This document shows, one piece after another, positions 56,198-64,000 of a DNA stretch of 64,000 nucleotides. Below the pieces are notes generated by a model. The model was not told where the DNA came from, ran no database searches, and saw nothing but the letters and a program-made list of their open reading frames with translations. The stretch is from NCBI RefSeq assembly GCF_040954645.1, contig NC_092812.1, positions 1,550,001 to 1,614,000 of the forward strand, given 5' to 3'. Position 1 is the stretch's first letter; every line of letters begins with the position of its first letter. A program made the translations under genes and the position numbers. The stretch is from Diabrotica undecimpunctata. Its lineage: Eukaryota > Arthropoda > Insecta > Coleoptera > Chrysomelidae.

Positions 56198-57691
56198 AAT
56201 CATTACAGCACAAATAAAGTTTCTAGAAATATGGCTACTACTGATTCAATTGATCTGAATAAACATCAAATAGAATCTAATCAAAACATCGACAACTGTA
56301 TTGAACTCTCAGACAGCGGTCAGCATCATCTAAGTTCTGCTCTTCACGTTTTCAACCCCCTTGTCAGCTCTAATGAGATTTCTGAGGTTTTATTATCGAC
56401 GGTCTTAATTCGCATTGTAAATGGAAATAAATCGATTGTTTTCCTTTATTACTGGATAGCGGTTCTCAGAGTAATTTTGTTAGTGAGAAAATTTGTAAAT
56501 TTTTAGATTTAAAATGTCAAAGGGTAGAACATTTGGTCAAGGGTGTTGGAGAGGCGCTAGCAAAAATTAATAATGAAGCTATTGTCACGCTAAGTTCTTG
56601 CGAAGGAGATTTCACCATGGAGTCTCATTGTTTGGTTATTCCCAATATTACGGGAATGTTACCGATTAGTTCTTTTAATAAAAATGATTTAAAAATTCCT
56701 TTAGGTTTAAACTAGCAGATTCAGATTTTAATGTGTCTAATAATATATATTTATTGCTAGGATCGAGTATATTTTGGTCTGTTTTGTTATCAGGTAGAAA
56801 AACTTTGGAAATACAGAAAAAAAATACAGAATTTGGTTGGATAATTGCTGGGAATTTATATCTTAATTCGCTAGAGCATAAAAATTCTTTTACATTTTTT
56901 AATGTTAATACGTATAATAATACTAATAATGATTCAATAAATAATCAAGTAGTAAAGTTCTGGGAAGTTGAAGAATTGGGTTCGCAAAAGAAAATAATAT
57001 TCAAACGAAGAAATATTTTGCGAAAATTATTTTAAGGAAATGGTTAAAAAGGATTCTTCGGGAAGATGTAGTTAAAATCCCATTTAAGGATACAATAAAT
57101 GAATTAGGCGATTCTAAAACTATGCATTGCATAGATTTGACTTATTGGAAAAACGTTTAAACAAAAATACAGATTTGAAAAATATGTATGTTATTTTATG
57201 AATGAGTATATAGAATTAGGACATGTCTGAAATGGGATTTTAACAATGGTAACGGATATTTTTTACCGCATCATGCTGTGGTAAAATAGTCGAGTAGTCT
57301 TTAATGGTTCTGCAAAATCAAGTTCAGGTCTGTCTATAAATGATGTGCAGTATATAGGTCAATCTCTTCAACAAGATATATTTTTAATTCTCCTAAGGTT
57401 TCGTCCACACATGTATGTAATAAGCAGTGATGTCTCAAAAATGTATCGTCAAGTTAAGATGATTGTCAATTTCAAAAAATTATTTGGCGTGCAGACTCAA
57501 AGGAGGAATTAAACTGTTATAAGTTAAATACTGTTACATACGGTACCACATCTGCTATGTATCTGGCTGTTAAAAGTTTGATACAAGCTTCAAATATAAT
57601 TAAGCGAGACTTCTATATGGACGATTTGCTCAGTTCCTTTGATTCAAAAGAGGAAATAATAAAGTTAAAAGTGAAACTGGAACAAACCATG
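56198..57691 (+). pseudogene. Older BEL/Pao protease and reverse transcriptase
   Basis: Continues the older BEL Pol after the I-LINE. Protease: DSGSQSNFVSEKICKFLDL (about 56,455-56,510) with the retroviral-type active site, then CLVIPNITGMLPISSF. A linker (LLGSSIFWSVLLSGRKT...FGWIIAGNL) matches the BEL DUF1758 end. RT: NGYFLPHHAVV (about 57,250), SAKSSSGLSINDVQYIGQSLQQD, SSDVSKMYRQVKM (catalytic Asp, about 57,425), YGTTSAMYLAVKSL and FYMDDLLSSFD (catalytic MDD, about 57,612). At least five frameshifts or stops. Lost at about 57,690 in KLEQTMK. Confidence 0.85.
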
Positions 57692-57912
57692 AAGTGGAGA
57701 TATCCAGGAGTGGCTAGTATACCTGTTGAATACAAAGCACGTGGTGTTCGTGTGTATTAAGGTATAAAAAATGCTTATTAAAAGCTTTAAAATTTTTATT
57801 TTAAAGAAGATCTTTTCGGAATTAAATCATTCCATCATCAGTTTAATAAAAAGTTGTTAAAAACATTGTATGGCCACATAAAAACATTGGAAGGACATCC
57901 GTATTAAAAAAC
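57692..57912. other. Unidentified insert sequence
   Basis: Between the BEL RT break and the hairpin MITE. It contains aattaaatcattccatcatc and similar AT-rich sequence with no ORF. It is not BEL-derived as far as I can read; perhaps a SINE or transposon end. Confidence 0.3.
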
Positions 57913-58210
57913 AATCCTTATGGTATTTATCAAGGTAAATGCAATAGACTGTTAAATTGTTGATTATTAAAAACTGAAAATGGGGGCATCTTACATGACC
58001 CCCTGTAGCTGGTGAGGTTTTATCGACTTACATTACCCAGTAATGTTGGGCCCTCAGTTAGCCCAAGACTCCAGCACAGATCAGAGGTAATGTAAGTCGA
58101 TAAAACCTCACCAGCTACAGGGGGTCATGTAAGATGCCCCCATTTTCAGTTTTTAATAATCAACAAGTTAACAGTCTATTGCATTTACCTTGATAAATAC
58201 CATGAGGATT
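57913..58210. mobile_element. Hairpin MITE, 298 bp, 125-bp arms
   Basis: Arms 57913-58037 and 58086-58210 are near-perfect inverted repeats around a 48-bp centre. Each arm also holds an internal inverted pair (GGGGGCATCTTACATGACCCCC). Ends start AATCCTTATGG/AATCCTCATGG. No coding capacity. No convincing target duplication. Confidence 0.8.
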
Positions 58211-58258
58211 AATAAATTATAAATAAATGATAATAAATAACGAAAGTAATCTAGTAAC

Positions 58259-59330
58259 TTATACATGACTTAATCTTAAATGTTCGAATTGTAGCCATTG
58301 TTGTATTTGACAGTAACCCAAACGTTGTACAAATTCTTGTAAAACCTTGTTTATACTTTCTTGAGAAATATTGTTTATTTTTTTACTTTTAAGTATATTT
58401 ATTTTTCTTGCTTTTAAGTCTCCAATATTTGCAGGTTTCGTTTTATAAACAACATACTTTAAATGACCCCACATAAAATAATCCAAAGGATTGAAGCCTG
58501 TCGACCTCGCTGGCCATTCAATATGTCCACGTTATCCAATCCACCTGTTCGGAAAAATTTCGTTTAGGTACCTCCGAACATCTAAAACATAATGCGAAGG
58601 CGCACCATCCTGTCGAAACGATAAACTTTTATCTACACCTCCAAGATTAATTATACTGGGGAATAAATTAACTAAAGTAGGTACGAAATACCCACTTAAA
58701 AACTGAAGGTATGCTGGCCTATGGAAATTACCTTCGAAATAGTAGGGTCCAATGATTTTATTTCTTACAATGCCAGCCCATATATTTACCTTTTGAGGGT
58801 ATTGTGTATGATGTTCCCGCATCCAGTTGGAGTTTTCTTTTGCCCAGTATCTACAATTCTGACGGTTGACCTCGCCATTTAATTTAAATGTAGCCTCATC
58901 AGAAAAAATAATATTTTGAACCAAGAGAGGGTTTCGGTGGCTGTTATCCATCATTATTTCGCAAAACTGTATTCTTTTATTTGGATCATCCTCGTTTAAT
59001 TCCTGTACAACTGTGCATTTTACTTACATTACTTACTTTTACGTACTAACCTTACGAACAGAAGTGTGCGCATGTTCTTCAAAAGCAAGTAGAACATCTA
59101 TATTGTAACATAATTTACAGAGGTATGACCTTGCATTTGCGTGCATTTTTAAACGTACCAATTTCTCGAAATTTCTTTTCAATCTTACTTACTGTTGACT
59201 GCGTGATGGGTATTTCTGGATATGTATTTTCATACGAGTTCGCGATTTGTCTCCATACCCAATAGTCATGAGTATTTAAATTCTTTGCTTTACACTAAAA
59301 TCCATTTCTACTTAAAATTTTAATTCTAAG
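58259..59330 (-). pseudogene. DDE_3 (mariner/Tc1-like) transposase, second copy
   Basis: Minus strand, read right to left. N-terminal HTH: IANSYENTYPEIPITQSTVS and KKFREIGTF (about 59,160-59,255); a break; VLLAFEEHAHTSVRK (about 59,050-59,100); NEDDPNKRIQFCEIMM (about 58,955-59,000). The catalytic core follows in frame 58954-58532: IIFSDEATFKLNG (first Asp), KVNIWAGIV, and FRQDGAPSHYVLDVRRYL (second Asp). A single TAA at 58532 interrupts it; the same frame resumes with WPARSTGFNPLDYFMWGHLK (third acidic residue) and ends at 58259. Same family as 1-594. The flanking block at 59,562-59,640 matches 784-870 and is probably the terminal repeat. Confidence 0.85.
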
Positions 59331-59771
59331 CAATAATACAGAACATTCACGAAATAATATAATTATTGTACTACTTAATTGTTATTGAACGTTACTAAAA
59401 ATAATTACAGTTTACCAAAAACTAGAAATAGGCTACTTTTTTGCAATTGATAATAAATAATTTATTTTCTAAGCGTATATCTTTCAAATTATATCCACTA
59501 GACCCGAGTATTATACTTTTTTAAAATCAGCTCATTTTTATCGATCTAAAAATGTCGTAAAATACAGGGTGTAACATTTAAAAAAAAAAGAGCCGATGAC
59601 GTCATCACTGTAATGTTTATCACCTTGTATAATGAAATTTTATTGTAAAATGTAAAACATTAAATTTAAAAATCGACGTGTTTTAGATTTTTTTAAAAAG
59701 GCTTTTTATTTATTAAATATTGAATTGATTCCATACTTTACGGACACACTGTATATATAAGATATTTAATG
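59331..59771. other. 5' flank and terminal region of the DDE_3 element
   Basis: No ORF. TACAGGGTGTAACATTT at about 59,562 and CACCTTGTATAATGAAA at about 59,622 match the region beside the first DDE_3 copy (784-870). CACACTGTATATATAA at about 59,745 may be another end. Confidence 0.5.
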
Positions 59772-60118
59772 TCGTCTGGATCTTACATAAGTAATTTGTT
59801 ATGTGCAAAATCACGGGTTGACCCATTGAAATTGTTAAGTCTTCCTAGATTGGAACTTTGTGCGACTGTTTTACTAGCTAATTTTTTGAAAAAGTTCTCG
59901 GATTTTGTATATATGTATTCCAGTTAATGGTATTTATTGTTGGATGTGACTCCATAATTTGTTTGAGTTGGATTAGAGGTGATCCAAGTAAATGGAAACA
60001 ATTTGTTGCCAATCGAATGCAAGAGGTACAAAATTTAAATAGTATGAATTCCTCGAATCATGTTTGATCAGAACAAAATCCAGCAGATTTGTTGTCACGA
60101 CGGGTCTCGGCAGACAAT
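59772..60118 (+). pseudogene. Older BEL/Pao RNase H remnant
   Basis: [28 protein letters not shown] (split across 59,812-59,897) is the conserved BEL block that follows the RNase H start. CLSWIRGDPSKWKQFVANRMQEVQ and NPADLLSRRVSADNL follow, in broken frames. Roughly 150 codons of RT thumb and early RNase H are absent between 57,691 and here. It ends at the TTAA used by piggyBac-2. Confidence 0.82.
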
Positions 60119-60122
60119 TTAA

Positions 60123-62341
60123 CCCTTTCAATCCCAGACGAAATTATAATTTGCCGACCTTTAAGTCCCACCGGTACACGTAAGTACCAGTTCATTTAAT
60201 TTACATAAAACTTAAAGCGATTATTTCCCAGCGGTACATCGAAGTCTAGCTTTGAACAACGCGATTTCATTGGTTGTAGTTACTGTCGATGCGATGTACA
60301 GTGCGACTTCTTCATTTTTTTGTATCATTGTTATGGTAGTCAGGGCTGTCTATAAGTGCTTAAATAGCAGGGTAACTAAGTTTTCTGTTTAACTAATTAA
60401 TGTTTTTAATTGGTTTTAAATGTTTAGTTACTAAAAATGACATTTGTTTTATTGGTATGCTCAATTCTTAGAGCTTATAGAAAATGATGATTTTGATGAT
60501 TTTTTTCCTCCATTAGATAATGCAAAAGATACTGATGTTGAATTAGATGTCGATGATGAGCTAGATATATCTACTGCTGAACTAAATTTACTACAAATAA
60601 ATCGAGAAGAAGAGGCAAATAATGAAGACCTCAAATTAGTTCCTGATGACCAATCTAACGAGCAACAATTTCAGGAAGCTAATGAACATCAAGATCAACA
60701 GCCTGATAACTACATGGAACCTGAATGTCAAAAAAAAAAATAAAAGGAGTAAATTGGAAAAAACCACAGAAATTCCTCAATATACAGAAGCTGCCTGTAT
60801 TTGGGAAGAAGCTCATTTCAGAGAATGTAACACCGCTTTAGATATTTTTGTTAAGCTTTTAGATAAAAGCATAGAAGGTATAACTTATCAGAGTAACCAT
60901 TATGCCACACAAAAGGGAAAGCAACTGAATATGTCAACTGAATTATTGGTCAAGTCAAGAAGATCTATCTGTTCCATTTGTTGCAGAAACTATGCCAAGG
61001 ATTAGGTTTCAGGCCATTTTAAGATTTTTGCACGTAAACGATAACTCGCTAATACCAAAAAATAATACCGATCGGTTATATAAAATTCAACCTTTCCTGG
61101 ATTGTCTAAATTCTCAATTTGGTAATTATTGTGGTGGACAGAAAATGTGTCGACGAGTCAATTGTAAAATTTAAAGGCCGATCATCTATTAAGCAATATA
61201 ATCCGAAGACACCGATAAAAAGAGGGTATAAGTTCTGGTGTTACTATGACGTAAATGGTTTGTAAAAAAATTTCAAGTATATCAAGGCAAAAACGAAAAA
61301 ATTCAAGAGAAATACTCCAAATATAATTTAGAGTTGTTTTATCTTTGACAGAATCAGACTGGGAAAAAAATTAAATTATATTTTTTGATTACTTTTACAC
61401 CACTATAAAACTACTGGAGAAACTGAAAGCTGAAACTACTTTAGCCTGTGGTACGATCCGAGCTAATAGAAAGGATCTTCCTAAAAACCTATTAGAAGAT
61501 AGAAAACTTGCTAGAGGTGACTTCGACTACCGTATTTCCAATACAGGGATTTCCTTTTTTAAGTGAAAGGATAATCGCATAGTCACCACTGCTTCCAACT
61601 CTCACGGGAGTGAATCAACCACACTGAAACGAAAACAACGTGATGGCAAAAATATCAACATTCCAGCACCCCAAATAATAAAAGATTATAACGAATCTAT
61701 GGGGGGTGTAGACCATCACGACCAACTAAGGCAATGTTACGGTTTGGACAGAAGATCTAATAAATAGTGGCATCGACTTTTTTTGGGCATGCCTAGAAAT
61801 AAACTTTATAGTTTCGTTACAGCTAAAAAAGTATTAGAGCCACCTCCAAAAAATTTGTTGGATTTTCGTAGAGACATTACCAGTAGCCTCTGTTTTGCTT
61901 TCCCCCACAGAACAAACAAGACTTCAAGGAAGAAAACGATGGCATAATTTTAGCGTTTCTTCGGAAATAAGATTGTCCAATAGAGGAAATCACTGGCCAA
62001 AATTTGTTGATCGAAGTGGAAGATGTGAAGTTTGTAGCAAGAACAAAATACAATCTAAACTGATGTCAATTTGCTCATTATATAATGTTTTTTTTTGTAT
62101 TAATCAAAATAAGAACTGTTTCATAGAATATCATGAGATAAATAATTGAAATATTATAGTTACTATAATATGCCTTAATGTTTTTTTCCACTCTCAATTT
62201 ATCCCAGCGGTACTTTTTAGTATCATATTGTTTTAGTAACTACACAACATCAATTATGAAAATGAAATTGTTTAAAATTTATTAAAAAATGTTTATAGGA
62301 TCTACTATTCATTAAAAAAGTATTATCTATGACTGACAGGG
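60123..62341 (+). mobile_element. piggyBac-2 transposon
   Basis: 2,219 bp flanked by TTAA (60119-60122 and 62342-62345). Ends read CCCTTTCAATCCCAG on the left and CCCTGTCAGTCATAG on the right (inward), so the inverted repeat is short and imperfect. It differs from piggyBac-1 in its ends and transposase. Joining the flanks gives DNL-RNNNLWWSGP, the normal BEL reading. Confidence 0.9.
60435..62150 (+). pseudogene. piggyBac-2 transposase (broken)
   Basis: DDE_Tnp_1_7 family. The acidic N-terminus (60,470-60,730; NDDFDDFFPPLDNAKDTDVEL) is typical. Core blocks: RFQAILRFLHVNDNS (about 61,000), VDESIVKFKGRSSIKQYNP (about 61,150-61,210; first catalytic Asp present), KRGYKFWCYYDVNG, CGTIRANRKDLPKNLL (61,450), YNESMGGVDHHDQLRQCY (61,690; conserved GGVDxxDQ) and a C-terminal Cys segment GRCEVCSKNK...SICSLYNVFFC (62,018-62,110). 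Many frameshifts and stops. Confidence 0.87.
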
Positions 62342-62345
62342 TTAA

Positions 62346-63601
62346 GGAATAATAACTTGTGGTGGTCTGGACCAGAATGACTTCTTAAAGATAGTAAATA
62401 ATGGAATATTTTAAATCCTGAACAGTGTCAGAATGTACCAGAAGCAAAGGTTGTTTCTTGTGTTGCTGTAAATAACTTTAATTTGGTTAACTATTTGTTA
62501 GAGCATTTTTCTTCATTGAACAAATTTTTAAGGATTTTAGCATATATTTTACGATTTTTTAATAATTGTAAAGTTGAACTATCGAAGAGAAGAACTGGTG
62601 CACTACCACCAGAAGAGATTGAAACAGCTCTAACATTAGCAATAAATTCTGTTCAACGGAAATGTTTTCCCTTAGAATACAAGAATTTAATTAATAATAA
62701 AGAAATACCAACTAAAAGTAAAATCATAACATTAAATCCTTTTATTCATGAAAGATTACTAAAGGTTGGTGGACGTTTAAGAAATAGTAATATTCTGTTT
62801 AACAGCAAACACCAAATTATTTTACCAAATAATCATGTTTTAACAAAAAGGATTCTATTAAATGAACATGAACGTTTGCTTCATTGTGGTGTTCAACAAT
62901 TAATTTTTTCCTTGAGGCAAAAATATTGGCCTGTTTCAGCTCGTAACTGCTGTAAATATGTAATAATTAAATGTATAGCTTGTTTTAAAACTAAGCCAAA
63001 ACCTTTAAATTATTTAATGGGAGATTTTCCCCAGAATAGGATAAATAGTTTTTCAAAATGTAGATACTGATTATGGTGGTCCTTTCCTTATCAAGGATCT
63101 AAAAACTAGAGGTGCTAAATTAACCAAGGCTTATATTTGCATTTTTATTTGCATGTATACTAAAGCTGTACACATTGAGTTAGTGTCAGACCTTACCAGT
63201 GATGTGTTTTTAGCGAGTTTTTCTCAATTTCTCAAAGTTTATTACGTACTTTAACTATGTTGCCAGAGGGTAATATTACTCATGTTCCTAAGAACCGTCT
63301 AGACAAATGGCAATCTATACAAGTAATGGTTCAACAACTGTGGTCGAGATGGCAACTGGAATGCTTGCTACAGCTACAAATGCGCCAGAAATGGAAATTT
63401 AATTGCCACCAAATGTTAAAGCTAGGTTCTTTGGTGCTGTTCAAAAACGACAGGACTCCTCCACTTCAATGGCCTCTTGGACGAGTGACAGAAATGCATC
63501 CAGGTCCAGATGGAGTTACTAGAGTTGTGACTGTTAAAGTGCGTGGTAGTGAAACAAAAAGAGCACTCAATCGTATATGTCTTTTGCCAATAGACTGTTA
63601 A
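62346..63601 (+). pseudogene. Older BEL/Pao integrase
   Basis: Begins with NNNLWWSGPE and an open frame 62483-63070 holding KVGGRLRNSNILFNSKHQIILP, HERLLHCGVQQL (HH), and CIACFKTKPKPLNYLMGDFP (CC). The core starts with DTDYGGPFLIKD (first Asp, about 63,064) and KAVHIELVSDLTSD. The part with the second Asp and the Glu is deleted: the reading jumps from SFSQFLKV to the C-terminal domain (63257-63601: VPKNRLDKWQSIQVMVQQLW..., then PPLQWPLGRVTEMHPGPDGVTRVVTV). Inactive. Confidence 0.88.
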
Positions 63602-63763
63602 TTTCAATTGTTTCAATTCAATTTATAATGTTTTGTATGTTAATTTCAATTTAAGAAATGAGAACTGAAAATTTTTAACTGTAGTGTTATCCTTTTCTTT
63701 TAATTCATTAATCATTGTTGTTATTTTGTTAGTTCTGTAGGTTTTGAAAGAAACTGCGTCCTT

Positions 63764-63778
63764 TCAAGGGGGGCGGCA
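63764..63778 (+). promoter_or_regulatory. Polypurine tract of the older BEL element
   Basis: AAGGGGGGCGGCA directly precedes the TG of the 3' LTR, the usual site and form of a BEL plus-strand primer. Confidence 0.8.
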
Positions 63779-64000
63779 TGTTTAGACATTATTTTTTATT
63801 TTGTTTAATTTAGGTACTTGTGTAGTGAAAGAGTTGGCAAGCCTGTTATAATTGATGTAACGGCTGTCATATTGTAATAGCACTCTCTTGTCATGCAGCA
63901 ATAAAATGGCAAACACGTCTCCTTATTTAATTGAAGCTTTTATGTACTTTAATATTAAATGATAAAATCAGGAATATGGTCAATCACCATTAATAAGCCA
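63779..64000 (+). repeat. 3' LTR of the older BEL element, cut by the window edge
   Basis: TGTTTAGACATTATTTTTTA... aligns with 20657-20877 with about a dozen substitutions and several short indels. By comparison with the left LTR about 20 bases are missing beyond the window. Confidence 0.9.

Larger units (their letters stand above)
20657..64000 (+). mobile_element. Older BEL/Pao element, heavily interrupted, extends past the window
   Basis: Plus-strand element in the gypsy remnant. Its pieces are: 5' LTR 20657-20886 (continuing at 23867), leader 23,880-24,110, Gag 24,111-24,994 and 43,682-43,989, protease and RT 56,198-57,690, RNase H about 59,777-60,118, integrase 62,346-63,601, and 3' LTR from 63,779. 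The LTRs differ by about a dozen substitutions and several small indels over some 220 bases by eye, so the copy is much older than the one at 4,584-12,221. It hosts two piggyBacs, an I-type LINE, an RTE LINE, a DDE_3 element and a MITE. Confidence 0.9.

Overview
The window is eukaryotic and looks like arthropod, most likely insect, repeat-dense heterochromatin. It is AT-rich. Every recognisable coding sequence belongs to a mobile element: Ty3/gypsy and BEL/Pao LTR elements, RTE-, I-, CR1- and Dong/R4-like LINEs, piggyBac and DDE_3 transposons, foldback and hairpin elements, and a protein-primed type B DNA polymerase element. I see no host gene, tRNA, rRNA or CRISPR array. A beetle or another large-genome insect would fit, but the sequence does not prove it.

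Layout. 1-3.7 kb: end of a DDE_3 transposon, a 3 x 259 bp satellite and a solo-LTR-like block. About 3.74 kb: a degenerate Ty3/gypsy element starts and is the host for most later insertions. Its gag is split at 4,583 by a young BEL/Pao element (4,584-12,221, minus strand, two apparently identical 466-bp LTRs, ACCAG target duplication) with one 2,192-codon gag-pol-env ORF. Gypsy RT/RNase H follow (12.2-13.8 kb), then an inverted array of 319-bp repeats (13.8-18.7 kb) carrying a LINE, then gypsy integrase, cut by a short RTE copy (19,407-20,114). At 20,657 an older BEL/Pao element starts; its 3' LTR is cut by the right edge of the window. It is broken by an RTE LINE (20,887-23,857), a piggyBac (24,999-43,677), an I-type LINE (43,990-56,184, itself containing a palindromic insert, a CR1-like LINE and three Dong-like copies), a hairpin MITE plus a DDE_3 transposon (57.7-59.8 kb) and a second piggyBac (60,123-62,341).

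The most unusual object sits inside the first piggyBac: a 16.4-kb palindromic Polinton-like element (about 25,132-41,570). Its 7.7-kb terminal inverted repeats each carry a complete set of genes: a protein-primed PolB, a small paralogue of the PolB N-terminal domain and a small basic, probably spliced gene. Its unique centre of about 1 kb encodes one 318-aa protein resembling the arthropod DUF8207 family, preceded by six or seven 11-bp direct repeats and a TATA/initiator promoter. It has near-perfect 6-bp target duplications (GTGTAC/GTCTAC) and AG termini as in Polintons, but I find no integrase, protease, ATPase or capsid gene. The right-arm PolB is open; the left-arm copy has a stop codon.

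Insertion order follows from the target duplications: gypsy, then old BEL, then piggyBac-1, then the palindromic element; and separately gypsy, old BEL, I-LINE, CR1-like LINE, Dong-like copies. The whole window is a record of nested transposition, not a functional gene neighbourhood.
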